In this document: in pieces, positions 17,012 to 25,656 of the stretch
Layout: every line of letters starts with the position of its first letter
Position numbering within the stretch: position 1 is the stretch's first letter
Assembly (NCBI GenBank): GCA_022796795.1
Contig: JAAWJI010000011.1
Span: 1-64,000, forward strand
From: Lachnospiraceae bacterium
GTDB taxonomy: Bacteria > Bacillota > Clostridia > Lachnospirales > Lachnospiraceae
Reading direction: 5' to 3'
Length of the DNA: 64,000 bases
The notes under the pieces: model-generated
Told to the model about the DNA's origin: nothing
Database searches by the model: none
Seen by the model: the letters and a program-made list of their open reading frames with translations, nothing else
Made by a program: the position numbers and the translations under genes

Positions 17012-17914
17012 ATGAAGCTGGATCGGATGATTGGAATTCTGTCAATCCTGCTGCAGCAGGAGAAGGTGACGGCGCCTTACCTGGCGGAAAAATTTGAGGT
17101 TTCCCGCCGTACCATTAACAGGGACATTGAGGCCCTGTGTATGGCGGGCATTCCCCTGGTGACAGAACAGGGACAGCAAGGCGGCGTGTCCATTATGGAG
17201 GGTTATTGCATTGACCGGACGCTGCTTAGCAGGACGGATCTGCAGGCAATTCTGGAAGGGCTTCGAAGCCTGGACAGTGTAAGCGGCACCAGCCGCTATG
17301 CCCAGCTTATGGAGAAGCTGTCCGCGGGATCCTCCAATCTGCTGGCTGGGGATATGCATATTTTGATTGATCTCTCCTCCTGGCACAAGACCTCCCTGCC
17401 CCCTAAGATAGAGCTTTTGCACCAAGCCATTTTGTCCGGACACAGAGTATCCTTCACCTATTTTGCACCCAGAGGGGAATCCAGGAGAACTGTAGAGCCC
17501 TACGACCTGATTTTTCAGTGGGCAAACTGGTATCTGTGGGCCTGGTGCGCGTGGAGGGAGGATTTCCGGCTTTTTAAGCTTGTGCGCATGATGGATTTAC
17601 AGATGGAGGGGGAATTTAAAAGGCGCACGGTTCCCATTCCCAATCTGTCCCCGGAGCGGGTCTTTCCTCCTCAGTATCAGGTAAAGGCCCGGGTCCGTGC
17701 GGAATTTCAGTGGCGGCTGGTGGAGGAATACGGTCCGGAGAGCTTTACGGTGGAGCCTGACGGCAGCCTTCTCTTCTCCGCCGGGTTTATGGACAAGATC
17801 AGCATTGTGAGCTGGATCGTTTCTTTTGGGGCTGGAGCGGAGCTTTTGGAGCCTGGGGAGCTTCGGAGGGATGTTCTGGCATTTGCGGAGGGGATTCGGG
17901 AAAAATATTTGTAG
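17012..17914 (+). CDS. YafY-type HTH-WYL transcriptional regulator
   Basis: The 300-aa protein has an N-terminal HTH_11 domain (residues about 5-60, VSRRTINRDIEALCMAGIP), a central WYL domain (about 140-210, VSFTYFAPRGESRRTVEPYDLIF) and a WCX-like C-terminus. WYL regulators sense small ligands or nucleic acids. BREX regulators of the BrxR type share this architecture, so a role in BREX control is possible. However, the gene order WYL, GyrI-like, TfoX, GyrI-like is a common Clostridia cluster, and the gap of 66 bases after pglZ suggests a separate unit. I favour local control of the GyrI/TfoX genes. Confidence 0.85.
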   Translation: MKLDRMIGILSILLQQEKVTAPYLAEKFEVSRRTINRDIEALCMAGIPLVTEQGQQGGVSIMEGYCIDRTLLSRTDLQAILEGLRSLDSVSGTSRYAQLMEKLSAGSSNLLAGDMHILIDLSSWHKTSLPPKIELLHQAILSGHRVSFTYFAPRGESRRTVEPYDLIFQWANWYLWAWCAWREDFRLFKLVRMMDLQMEGEFKRRTVPIPNLSPERVFPPQYQVKARVRAEFQWRLVEEYGPESFTVEPDGSLLFSAGFMDKISIVSWIVSFGAGAELLEPGELRRDVLAFAEGIREKYL

Positions 17915-17926
17915 ACAGGATCAAAA

Positions 17927-17993
17927 CATGACACACAGATGTCGTGATTGCCTTGATAGAATAAGACCATAAAGAAAGAGAGGATGGTCTTAT
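17927..17993 (+). promoter_or_regulatory. Operator-like dyad and hairpin carrying the Shine-Dalgarno of the GyrI gene
   Basis: CATGACA-cacaga-TGTCGTG (17927-17946, one mismatch) is a dyad right behind the WYL gene. Next, ATAAGACCAT (17961-17970) and ATGGTCTTAT (17984-17993) form a perfect 10-bp stem. Its 13-base loop holds the AAAGAGAGG Shine-Dalgarno for the ATG at 17997. The first dyad may be the WYL operator. The stem could tune ribosome access by presenting or masking the site. Confidence 0.45.
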
Positions 17994-17996
17994 AAA

Positions 17997-18569
17997 ATGA
18001 AGTATGAGATTGTTACATTGGAAGAAAAAATTGCAGTGGGAGTAGAGGCTAGGACAAGCAATCTGTCCCCGGAGGCGGGATCTGTCATTGGCGGTCTGTG
18101 GAAACGTTTTTATGAGGAGGGCGTGTATGCCTCCATTCCCAAAAAGGAAAATGCAAAGGCTCTGGGAATTTATACAGAGTATGCCAGAGGCGGTGTGTCT
18201 CAGGGGGAGGGACAGGCTTTTGACGGAAAGGCGGAAACCGCAGAATACACGGTGGTAGTGGCCTGTGAGACAAAGACAGATGAGACAGGGGTAGGAACAG
18301 ACGATAAGCCGCAGACGGGTGAGGCAGGGAAAGAATTCTGGAAAAGGGGATATGCAATCTGCCGGATCCCAGCCGGAAGGTACGCCAGATTTGTGATTCA
18401 TGGGGACATGGTGCAGGCAGTTGCCGCGGCCTGGCAGGAGATCTGGCAGATGGATCTGCCAAGAGCGTTTCAGTGCGATTTTGAGGAATATCAGAATGAC
18501 AGCATGGATCAGGCGGAAATCCATATCTATGTGGGACTAAAGGAGAAAGCATATGGCGTCAAAGATTGA
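17997..18569 (+). CDS. GyrI-like / AraC effector-binding domain protein
   Basis: This 190-aa soluble protein (MKYEIVTLEEKIAVGVEARTS...) matches the GyrI-like small-molecule binding fold (bacterial effector-binding domain). It has the two-fold repeat pattern, the YEEGVYASIP region, and the IPAGRYARFVIHGDMVQAVAAAW and EIHIYVGLK endings. It lies directly behind the WYL regulator, and the following tfoX-like ATG lies inside its last codons, so the genes are co-translated. A likely role is ligand or drug binding; the ligand cannot be read from sequence. Confidence 0.8.
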   Translation: MKYEIVTLEEKIAVGVEARTSNLSPEAGSVIGGLWKRFYEEGVYASIPKKENAKALGIYTEYARGGVSQGEGQAFDGKAETAEYTVVVACETKTDETGVGTDDKPQTGEAGKEFWKRGYAICRIPAGRYARFVIHGDMVQAVAAAWQEIWQMDLPRAFQCDFEEYQNDSMDQAEIHIYVGLKEKAYGVKD

Positions 18570-18885
18570 ATTTGTGGAATTCGTGACAGACCAGCTAAGA
18601 GAAGCAGGGGAGATCACCTACCGGAAAATGTTCGGAGAATACGGGCTCTACTGCGATGGGAAGATTTTTGCGGTGATTTGTCAGGATCAGCTCTATATTA
18701 AAATCACGGAGGCGGGCCGGAAGATCTGTCCTGCCCTGCCGGAGGCGCCGCCCTATGGGGGGGCGAAGAATTATTATCTCATGGAGGATGTGGAAGACCG
18801 GGAGCTTCTCACGAAGCTGGTGAAAGCCACCTGTGCAGAGCTTCCCCTGCCGAAACCTAAAAAGAAAAAGAAGGAACAGGAGTAA
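18553..18885 (+). CDS. TfoX N-terminal domain protein
   Basis: The 110-aa product is a stand-alone TfoX/Sxy N-terminal domain (ITYRKMFGEYGLYCDGKIFAVICQDQLYIK), ending in a Lys-rich tail. The family is named for competence regulators, but stand-alone short versions in Firmicutes have no proven role. The gene overlaps the GyrI-like gene by 17 bases and is followed three bases later by another GyrI-like gene. Confidence 0.85.
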   Translation: MASKIEFVEFVTDQLREAGEITYRKMFGEYGLYCDGKIFAVICQDQLYIKITEAGRKICPALPEAPPYGGAKNYYLMEDVEDRELLTKLVKATCAELPLPKPKKKKKEQE

Positions 18886-18888
18886 GGG

Positions 18889-19530
18889 ATGGCCTTTGAT
18901 TATAAAAAAGAATACAAGGAATTTTATCTGCCGAAAAATAAACCAGCGTTGGTAACCGTGCCAGCCATGAACTTTGTGGCTGTCCGGGGAGAGGGAGATC
19001 CTAACGTGGAGGGCGGCCAGTACAAGCAGGCCCTGGGACTCCTTTACGGTATTGCCTTCACCATTAAAATGAGCAAGCTTGGCAGTCACCGTATGGAGGG
19101 GTATTTTGACTATGTGGTCCCGCCCCTGGAAGGCCTTTGGTGGCAGGAGGGCGTGGCGGGGGTGGATGATTCCCGCAAGGAGGACTTTCAGTGGATATCT
19201 ATGATCCGGATGCCGGAGTTTGTGACCAGGGAGGAGTTTGACTGGGCAAAGGAAGAGGCGGCAGCCAAGAAGAAAACGGATTTTTCCCAGGTGGAATTTT
19301 TCACCTATGAGGAGGGCCTGTGCGTTCAGTGCATGCACGTGGGCCCTTATGATGAGGAGCCTGCAACGGTGGAGGCCATGGACGCCTTTGCCAGAGTCCA
19401 GGGATATGAGACAGATCTGGGAGGCAGCCGCCGCCATCATGAGATTTATCTCAGCGATGTCCGCAAATGCAAGCCGGAGAATCTGAAAACTGTGATCCGG
19501 CATCCTTTAAAGGTATTAATAGAAAGATAG
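18889..19530 (+). CDS. GyrI-like small-molecule binding protein
   Basis: The 213-aa protein starts MAFDYKKEYKEFYLPKNKP and contains FVAVRGEGDPN, GLLYGIAFTIKMSK, EGLWWQ and CMHVGPYDEEPAT, hallmarks of the second GyrI-like family common in Clostridia. Members bind hydrophobic or cationic small molecules. It is the last gene of the WYL cluster; a hairpin lies about 75 bases downstream. Confidence 0.85.
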   Translation: MAFDYKKEYKEFYLPKNKPALVTVPAMNFVAVRGEGDPNVEGGQYKQALGLLYGIAFTIKMSKLGSHRMEGYFDYVVPPLEGLWWQEGVAGVDDSRKEDFQWISMIRMPEFVTREEFDWAKEEAAAKKKTDFSQVEFFTYEEGLCVQCMHVGPYDEEPATVEAMDAFARVQGYETDLGGSRRHHEIYLSDVRKCKPENLKTVIRHPLKVLIER

Positions 19531-19604
19531 GCTGGGTCAATGTCCTCCCGGGTTTTGCTACTTGCCAAATGTCCGAAAGAAAGCGATTCAGGCCCATAGT
19601 TCAG

Positions 19605-19634
19605 CCTGACAGGGCTCTATCAAACCCTGTCAGG
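19605..19634. terminator. Perfect 10-bp hairpin between the GyrI cluster and the next gene
   Basis: CCTGACAGGG (19605-19614) and CCCTGTCAGG (19625-19634) pair perfectly around a 10-base loop. The T-run after it is poor (CATTGTTCG), so it may be a weak terminator or an RNA stability element rather than a classic rho-independent site. It sits about 35 bases before the next ATG. Confidence 0.45.
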
Positions 19635-19669
19635 CATTGTTCGATTATAGAAAGGGAGGTGAAAGCGCT

Positions 19670-20209
19670 ATGAAAGCAATCATAATCGGCTGTCCGGGAA
19701 GTGGGAAGAGCACCTTTGCCCGGGAGTTAAACCGGATCACCCAAATTCCCCTGTTTTACTTGGATATGATTTTCCACCGGGCGGATCAGACAACCTGCTC
19801 TTCGGAAGAATTCGATGAGAAGTTAGGCCTGATTCTGAGAGAGAAAGAATGGGTGATAGACGGCAATTATGCCAGGACTCTTCCGGTCCGGCTGCAGGCG
19901 TGCGACACGGTTTACTGGCTGCGATATCCTTTGGAGGTTTGTCTGGAAGGGATCAAGGCGCGCAGGGGAAAGCCCCGGATTGATATGCCCTGGGTGGAGA
20001 CAGAGCCGGATCAGGAATTTCTGGACTTTGTAAAAAGTTTCCATACAGACTATGAGCCGGAAATGGAAAAAATGCTGGAGCAGACAAAGGGAAAGGAAAT
20101 CTATGTGTTTTCCTCCAGAGCAGAAGCCGCCGGGTATTTGAAAGAATTGGAGAATTGCATGTCTGCCAGAGTGGAGGAGAAAATCATGGAATTTTTCCAG
20201 GCTTTGTGA
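19670..20209 (+). CDS. P-loop AAA/adenylate-kinase-like protein (topology modulation FlaR-like)
   Basis: From ATG 19670, placed 7 bases behind a strong AGGGAGGTG site, the product is 179 aa. It begins with a P-loop, IIIGCPGSGKSTFAREL, followed by YLDMIFHRAD and EWVIDGNYARTLPVRLQACDTVYWL, typical of the small FlaR/DNA topology modulation kinase-like family. The substrate is unknown; most members are probably nucleotide kinases. Confidence 0.8.
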   Translation: MKAIIIGCPGSGKSTFARELNRITQIPLFYLDMIFHRADQTTCSSEEFDEKLGLILREKEWVIDGNYARTLPVRLQACDTVYWLRYPLEVCLEGIKARRGKPRIDMPWVETEPDQEFLDFVKSFHTDYEPEMEKMLEQTKGKEIYVFSSRAEAAGYLKELENCMSARVEEKIMEFFQAL

Positions 20210-20296
20210 TAGGATATTATTCAGATGTAAGGCAGCATGCAAAGAAATTCTGGCAATGACGCAGGAAATAGGGATTCATGGAGGAGGAATCAGGCT

Positions 20297-21001
20297 ATGC
20301 TTTATCCGTCGGTGGGCGTGCCCTGTCTGGGCGACAGCCTGCTTTGCCGTTACATGCAGTATTGTTACACCCGCTGTTTGGAGCGGGCGGGGGCAAGGGT
20401 ACAGATTTTAAAGGCCAATGGCTCCGGGGACGGAGAGACCGTAGAAGGGGTGCTGGATCAGTGCGCCGGTTTTTTGTTTCCGGGAGGGCCGGATATTCAA
20501 CCCAGCCTCTATGGAAAGACGGCGGAGCCAGGCTGCGGGATGCCAGATCTTTTGCGGGACGCCTTTGAGCTTCCCCTTCTGCAGATGGCGCTGGAGGCTC
20601 GGAAGCCTCTGTTTTGCATTGGCAGGGGCATGGAGCTTTTGAATGTGGCTCTGGGCGGAACGCTGCTCCAGGATATCCGTCCCAAACAGGAATACCAGCA
20701 TGATGATTTCTGGCATCTGTGGACAGCCACCCATCCCATTGAGATCGACCGGGAAAGCCTTCTGGGCGATACCATGGATGTGGATTCCGCCACAGTAAAC
20801 AGCCTGCACCATCAGGCTGTAGACACGCTGGGGAAAGATCTCTGGATCATTGCGGACAGTCCGGAGGGATATCCGGAGGCTCTGGAGCTGGACCGGTACC
20901 CCTTTTGTCTGGCGGTACAATGGCATCCAGAGCACATGACAAGGCAGGCGCCTGTGCAGCAGAAGCTGTTTCAGGCTTTTGTGGAGGCCTGCCGGGATTG
21001 A
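20297..21001 (+). CDS. Peptidase C26 / gamma-glutamyl-GABA hydrolase-like protein, nucleophile Cys replaced
   Basis: ATG 20297 is chosen because GGAGGAGGAAT lies 6-8 bases upstream; this gives 234 aa. The fold is class I glutamine amidotransferase-like: FLFPGGPDIQPSLYG, LLNVALGGTLLQDI, NSLHHQAV and AVQWHPEH (His near 210). The nucleophile elbow normally reads G-I-C-R-G. Here it is FCIGRGME (residues 106-113), with Gly109 at the expected Cys position and Cys107 two residues earlier. The rest of the family pattern is intact. The enzyme may therefore be inactive, use a shifted Cys, or contain a sequencing error. Confidence 0.8.
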   Translation: MLYPSVGVPCLGDSLLCRYMQYCYTRCLERAGARVQILKANGSGDGETVEGVLDQCAGFLFPGGPDIQPSLYGKTAEPGCGMPDLLRDAFELPLLQMALEARKPLFCIGRGMELLNVALGGTLLQDIRPKQEYQHDDFWHLWTATHPIEIDRESLLGDTMDVDSATVNSLHHQAVDTLGKDLWIIADSPEGYPEALELDRYPFCLAVQWHPEHMTRQAPVQQKLFQAFVEACRD

Positions 21002-21045
21002 AAATGGACGAAAATAATCGACCGGGATAAATAGAATGTTTTAGA

Positions 21046-21074
21046 TTGACAAAATTGTTCGATTTCCATATGCT
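21046..21074 (+). promoter_or_regulatory. Promoter of the Phd/PIN toxin-antitoxin operon
   Basis: TTGACA (21046-21051), 17 bases and TATGCT (21069-21074) form a sigma-A-like promoter 45 bases before the antitoxin start. The GC content drops here relative to both flanks. No clear palindrome for autoregulation was spotted. Confidence 0.5.
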
Positions 21075-21119
21075 ATAAATAGGCAGATGCCATACTATAT
21101 TTGTAAGGAGGGATTTCTT

Positions 21120-21341
21120 GTGATCGTTACTGCAACAGAATTAAAGAGTAATCTAGGAAAGTACCTGGAATTGGCTGCCAGACAGGATATCTTTATTACA
21201 AAAAACGGGAAAAATATTGCATGTCTCACCAGCCCCACGATTGACAAGATGGCTGTATTAGATAATCTGGTCGGCATTATTCCAGAGCAGGATGCAGCAG
21301 CGGAAGAGGCGGCCAGAGGGGAGCGGTTGGCAAGACAATGA
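21120..21341 (+). CDS. Phd/YefM-type antitoxin
   Basis: GTG 21120 stands 7 bases behind AAGGAGG and gives 73 aa beginning MIVTATELKSNLGKYLELA, the classic Phd/YefM DNA-binding start. FITKNGKNIACLTSP follows. The C-terminal third (DNLVGIIPEQDAAAEEA...) should neutralise the toxin. Its stop overlaps the toxin ATG by four bases (ATGA at 21338-21341), the usual coupling for such pairs. Confidence 0.85.
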   Translation: MIVTATELKSNLGKYLELAARQDIFITKNGKNIACLTSPTIDKMAVLDNLVGIIPEQDAAAEEAARGERLARQ

Positions 21342-21745
21342 CTCTTTTGATCGATACAAATGTGATAATGGATGTTTTAGGAAAACGGGAACCTTTCTTT
21401 CAGGATTCTTATGCCGCTTTGCACAAGTGCATAAAAGCGGAGACAGAATGTCTGATTTCTGTGTCTGCGGTCACAGATATTTTCTATCTGCTTCGGAAGT
21501 CGCTGCATTCGGCAGAACGGGCGAAGGAACAGATTGAACAGTTATCCCAGATTGTCACTTTTGCAGATGTACAGGCAGTGGATGTCCAGACAGCGCTCAT
21601 GCGGGAAATGCCCGATTTTGAGGGCGCAATTGTGGACGCCGTAGCGGAAAGAAAAAGATCTGATTATATTTTGACACGCAATGTAAGGGATTTTTCGAAA
21701 TCCAAAATCCCGGCAATTACGCCGACTGATTTTTTGAACATCTGA
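21338..21745 (+). CDS. PIN-domain toxin (VapC-like ribonuclease)
   Basis: The 135-aa protein opens with LLIDTNVIMDVLGKREPF, giving the first acidic residue of the PIN active site (Asp6). SVSAVTDIFYLL, MPDFEGAIVDAVAERK and DYILTRNVRDFSKS supply the remaining conserved acidic and Thr/Asn positions. VapC-like toxins cut tRNA or rRNA when the antitoxin is lost. It pairs with the overlapping upstream antitoxin gene. Both genes look intact. Confidence 0.87.
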   Translation: MTLLIDTNVIMDVLGKREPFFQDSYAALHKCIKAETECLISVSAVTDIFYLLRKSLHSAERAKEQIEQLSQIVTFADVQAVDVQTALMREMPDFEGAIVDAVAERKRSDYILTRNVRDFSKSKIPAITPTDFLNI

Positions 21746-21811
21746 GAGAACTGTATGGAATTAGATCGAATATGAAAAAAGGAATGAAGACAGGATGAGG
21801 AGAGAAAAGCC

Positions 21812-22732
21812 ATGAAATACGCGATTCTGGGAGCCGGAGGAACCGGCGGCTGCATGGGAGCCTATATGACGGAGGCCGGGAAGGATGTGACTCTGATTGC
21901 CAGAGGCCCCCACCTAAAAGCCATGCAGGAGTCGGGCATCCGTATGGAGACTACGAAAAAGGGGAATTACACCGTATTTCCGGTGAAGGCTGTGGATATG
22001 GAGCACTATGAGGAGCAGCCGGATGTGATCTTTGTCTGCGTAAAGGGGTATTCTCTGGAGGAAACCGTGCCCTTGATCCGCCGGATCGCAAAGCCGGAGA
22101 GTGTGGTGATTCCCATTTTGAATCTCTATGGAACCGGCAGCAGGCTTCAGGAGCAGCTGCCCCAGCTTCTGGTGACGGACGGCTGCATTTACATTGCAGG
22201 GGAGATCAAAGAGCCCGGCTGCCTGTGGCAGAAGGGGGATATTTTCCGGGTGGTGTTCGGCGTGCGAAAGCCCCAGGAATACCGGCCTGTGCTGGAGCAG
22301 GTGAGGCTGGACCTTCTGGACAGCGGTATTGAGGGAATTCTCTCCCAGAATATTCAAAGAGACGCCCTGCAGAAATTCTCCTACGTGTCTCCCATGGCGG
22401 CCTGCGGCCAATATTATGAGGTGAAGGCTGGAGAAATGCAAAGGCCGGGGGAGATCCGAGATATTTTTGCAGCCCTGGTTGGGGAGATTGATCTGCTGGC
22501 CCGGTCTATGGGAATTACCTTTCCTGTGGATGTGGTGGAGACGAATCTTCGGATTCTGGATGATCTGACCCCGGAGGCCTCCACTTCCATGCAGCGGGAC
22601 ATTGAGAAGGGCAAGGCCTCGGAGATTGACGGCCTGATCTATGAGGTGGTGCGCATGGGGCAGCGCTGTGGAGTGCGGCTGCCGGTGTATGAGCGGATTG
22701 CCGGGGCGCTTCAGGAACGGGGACTTTCCTAG
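21812..22732 (+). CDS. Ketopantoate reductase (PanE/ApbA) family protein
   Basis: The 306-aa length is normal for the family. The N-terminal Rossmann motif is ILGAGGTGGCMG, VFVCVKGYSLEE marks the substrate-proximal strand, and the C-terminal ApbA_C domain shows the conserved KFSYVSPMAACG-type Lys and the EIDGL motif. It would reduce 2-ketopantoate with NADPH in CoA synthesis, but paralogues of unknown substrate are common. RBS GAGGAGAG precedes ATG 21812. It may be co-transcribed with the esterase gene 97 bases downstream. Confidence 0.85.
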   Translation: MKYAILGAGGTGGCMGAYMTEAGKDVTLIARGPHLKAMQESGIRMETTKKGNYTVFPVKAVDMEHYEEQPDVIFVCVKGYSLEETVPLIRRIAKPESVVIPILNLYGTGSRLQEQLPQLLVTDGCIYIAGEIKEPGCLWQKGDIFRVVFGVRKPQEYRPVLEQVRLDLLDSGIEGILSQNIQRDALQKFSYVSPMAACGQYYEVKAGEMQRPGEIRDIFAALVGEIDLLARSMGITFPVDVVETNLRILDDLTPEASTSMQRDIEKGKASEIDGLIYEVVRMGQRCGVRLPVYERIAGALQERGLS

Positions 22733-22829
22733 CCCTTCCAGTGGTCGCATTTGGTATCCCAGAATGAATGCCGCCTATTGGGCGGCGGGATTTTTAAGGA
22801 AAATCGAAAAAGAGAAAAGAGGAGTATTT

Positions 22830-23612
22830 ATGAGACTGAGCGGAACCGTATTCTCCCATGTGCTGGAGATGGACACGGATATTTCTATTATTACCCCCAG
22901 CAGACTGAGGGAGGAGGGCAATTACAAGATTGCCTATGTCCTCCACGGCTTGTGTGGGAACAATCGTACCTGGCTGGATTATTCCTTCCTGCCCATTTAC
23001 GCCAACACGGGAAATACCATTTATGTGCTGCCGGAGGTGCAGAGAAGCTTCTATATGGATATGAAGCAGGGCCCCCGGTATTACACCTACATTACAGAGG
23101 AGCTGCCCAAGCTTTGCAGGAATTTATTCCGCATTTCCGCCATCCGGGAGGACACGGCGATTCTGGGCGGGTCCATGGGAGGCTTTGGAGCCCTGCGCTG
23201 CGCCCTGACAAAGCCGGAGCAGTATGGGATCTGCGGGGCCTTTTCCTCAGGCTGCCTGTTTTTACGTGAGGGAATGGAGGAAACCAAGACCAAGGGCATG
23301 CACTCCAAATACCGGGAGAACTTTGGGGAGCAGCTGATGCGGGACTTTCAGCTGGCCTTTGGGGAGGATCTGACCTGGCGCCCGGATCTGGAGATTCTGG
23401 AGCTGGCCCGGTTTGCGAAGGAGAAGGGAGAGCTGCCCAGGCTTTTCCTCACCTGCGGAACCAGAGATCCCTTTTATCAGGATCATCTGCGGCTAATAGG
23501 GGAGTTTAAGAAGCTGGAAATCCCCTATTCCTTTGAGGAATGGGAGGCAGAGCATGACTTCTTCTATTTTAATGAGGCTATGAGAAGGGCGATTTCCGCC
23601 CTGGGACTTTAA
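22830..23612 (+). CDS. Alpha/beta-hydrolase esterase (EstA/esterase D family)
   Basis: ATG 22830 (GAGGAG upstream) gives 260 aa. The sequence has YVLHGLCGNNRTWLDYS for the oxyanion region, the nucleophile elbow GGSMGGFGALR near residue 113-123, TCGTRDPFY with the acid and EAEHDFFYF with the catalytic His. This matches the tributyrin esterase / S-formylglutathione hydrolase-like group. No signal peptide is seen, so it is cytoplasmic. Upstream in-frame extension to 22641 lies inside the previous gene and is rejected. Confidence 0.85.
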   Translation: MRLSGTVFSHVLEMDTDISIITPSRLREEGNYKIAYVLHGLCGNNRTWLDYSFLPIYANTGNTIYVLPEVQRSFYMDMKQGPRYYTYITEELPKLCRNLFRISAIREDTAILGGSMGGFGALRCALTKPEQYGICGAFSSGCLFLREGMEETKTKGMHSKYRENFGEQLMRDFQLAFGEDLTWRPDLEILELARFAKEKGELPRLFLTCGTRDPFYQDHLRLIGEFKKLEIPYSFEEWEAEHDFFYFNEAMRRAISALGL

Positions 23613-23720
23613 GGGGCTTGTGTATGGAAACAGGAACCCAGGGGGAGAAGATTTGCCCGGGTGAGAAGCATGTTTGGTGAGCTGTGAAATGTCATGCAGG
23701 CAGTTTGGGAGGTGCAGGAG

Positions 23721-24200
23721 ATGAGAAAGCAGAAGCGGAAGGTGCCGGACCGCCCGCTGTACCATGTATTGGACGCCATTGGGCTGGCGGTGCTCATAGG
23801 AATCTTTCTCTACCTGATTCTCAGGTGGAAGGAGCTGCCGGACCGGATTCCCAGCCATTTTAATGGAGCCGGGGTGGCGGATGCCTGGAGCGGAAAAGGA
23901 ATGCTGTGGTTTTGTCCGGTGACAGCTGCCCTGCTCTATGGGATGATTACCCTTCTGGAGCAATTTCCTGATATCTGGAATACCGGCGTGGAGGTGACGC
24001 CGGAGAACCAGGAGCGGGTACTGGGGGCTGTCAAGCTTATGGTGGTGTGGATGAAGCTTGCCCTGGTGCTGGATTTCGCCTGGATTACTCTATGCTCGGC
24101 CAGAGGCACAGGTCTTGGAGCCTGGTTTATGCTGGTTTCTCTGGCGCTGATATTTCTGCCTATGATTTGGTGCATGGTGCGGATTTTCCGCAGCCGGTGA
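23721..24200 (+). CDS. DUF1648 domain membrane protein
   Basis: ATG 23721 with GGGAGG eight bases upstream gives 159 aa. Residues about 5-55 form the DUF1648 domain (ELPDRIPSHFNGAGVADAWSGK), preceded by one transmembrane helix and followed by three more. Short DUF1648 proteins are related to SdpI-type immunity and membrane proteins, but without the SdpI C-terminal signature a specific role cannot be claimed. Confidence 0.8.
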   Translation: MRKQKRKVPDRPLYHVLDAIGLAVLIGIFLYLILRWKELPDRIPSHFNGAGVADAWSGKGMLWFCPVTAALLYGMITLLEQFPDIWNTGVEVTPENQERVLGAVKLMVVWMKLALVLDFAWITLCSARGTGLGAWFMLVSLALIFLPMIWCMVRIFRSR

Positions 24201-24363
24201 CCGGATTCCCTGGAAGACGAAGCATGCAGCCGGCGCAACCGGGAAGGAATGTATGGGGATAGAAGAGAAAACTGGCTCTGAAGCATAGCCGGAAAAGGAA
24301 ATATTCTGTGGAAACATAAAAAAGATAGATATTGAGAAAGGATAGGAAAGAGAGGCTCATAAT

Positions 24364-25656
24364 ATGGGACATATTACAAGCAGGGACGCCTATAAAAATC
24401 TGGAGGACCGGATTAACTGGTTCACCCAGGGGGCGCCCGTATCGGATAGCCTGTATCATATTTTGCAGGTACTTTACACGGAAAAGGAGGCAAAATGGGT
24501 GGCCAAGCTTCCGGTGCGGCCCTTTACGGCCAAACGGGCGGCGCGGATCTGGAATACCACCGAGGCTCGGGCGGAAAAGTTTCTGGAGCATTTGTGCGGG
24601 AAGGCGCTGCTGGTGGATTCCTTTCACCAGGGAGTGCGCAAATTTGTCATGCCCCCGCCCATGGCGGGCTTTATTGAGTTTGCCCTTATGCGGACTCGGG
24701 GGGATATTGACCAGAAATATTTAAGCCAGCTCTACTATCAGTATATGAATGTGGAGGAGGATTTTGTCAAGGATCTCTTTTATGCCACAGAGACCAAGCT
24801 TGGCCGGGTTTATGTGCAGGAGCCAGTGCTGACCACGGAGAATACCCTGCATATTCTGGACTATGAGCGGGCCAGTCACATTGTGGAGGAGGCGGAGTAT
24901 ATCGGTCTTGGCACCTGCTACTGCAGGCACAAAATGCTCCACGCAGGCCATCCCTGTGAGATTGACGCGCCTCTGGACGTATGCCTGACCTTTGGAAATG
25001 TGGCCCGTTCCCTGGCGGAGAACGGGAGCTATGCAAGGCTCATTGACAAGGCGGAAGCCATGGACGTCCTGGAGCGCTCCTATGCGCACAACCTGGTGCA
25101 GATCGGAGAAAATGTCAGGGAGAATCCGGCCTTTATCTGCAACTGCTGTGGCTGCTGCTGCGAGGCCTTGCAGGCAGCCAGAAAATTCAGTCCTATGCAG
25201 CCCGTAGCCACCACCAATTACCTTCCGGAGGTGGAGGAGAGCCGCTGTGTGGGCTGCGGAAAATGCGCCAAGGCCTGCCCTATACAGGCCATTTCCATGA
25301 AAGAGGGAGAGGACGGAAAGAAGAGGGCGGTGATTGACACAGAGATCTGTCTGGGCTGCGGGGTCTGCGCCCACAACTGTCCGGCAAAGGCGTTGGAGCT
25401 GAAGCGCCGCCCGGTACAGGTGATCACACCGGTGAACAGCACCCACCGCTTTGTGCTCCAGGCCATTGAGAAGGGAACCTTGCAGAACCTGGTATTTGAC
25501 AACCAGGCATTCGCCAATCACCGGGCCATGGCGGCTGTATTTGGAACGATCCTCAAGCTGCCGCCTCTGAAACAAGCCCTGGCCAGCAAGCAGTTTAAGT
25601 CCATTTACCTGGATCGGCTTTTGTCCAGCCAGTTGAACCGGAAGAAGGGAGAGTAA
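24364..25656 (+). CDS. 4Fe-4S ferredoxin-type protein
   Basis: The 430-aa protein carries a winged-helix-like N-terminus (RAARIWNTTEARAEKFLEHL) and a Cys cluster LGTCYCRHKMLHAG near 180-195. An unusual NCCGCCCEAL patch follows near 260, and two C-terminal 4Fe-4S motifs, CVGCGKCAKACP and CLGCGVCAHNCP, lie near 297 and 336. This is the architecture of the uncharacterised 4Fe-4S oxidoreductase-associated proteins of anaerobes. The role is likely electron transfer; partners are not adjacent. There is no signal peptide, so it is cytoplasmic. Confidence 0.8.
   Translation: MGHITSRDAYKNLEDRINWFTQGAPVSDSLYHILQVLYTEKEAKWVAKLPVRPFTAKRAARIWNTTEARAEKFLEHLCGKALLVDSFHQGVRKFVMPPPMAGFIEFALMRTRGDIDQKYLSQLYYQYMNVEEDFVKDLFYATETKLGRVYVQEPVLTTENTLHILDYERASHIVEEAEYIGLGTCYCRHKMLHAGHPCEIDAPLDVCLTFGNVARSLAENGSYARLIDKAEAMDVLERSYAHNLVQIGENVRENPAFICNCCGCCCEALQAARKFSPMQPVATTNYLPEVEESRCVGCGKCAKACPIQAISMKEGEDGKKRAVIDTEICLGCGVCAHNCPAKALELKRRPVQVITPVNSTHRFVLQAIEKGTLQNLVFDNQAFANHRAMAAVFGTILKLPPLKQALASKQFKSIYLDRLLSSQLNRKKGE

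Noticed and set aside
17012..17914. WYL protein as the BREX regulator BrxR or as the missing brxL
   Set aside because: It is not a Lon-like protease, and its neighbours (GyrI/TfoX/GyrI) form a common cluster apart from BREX. A BrxR role remains possible but unsupported.
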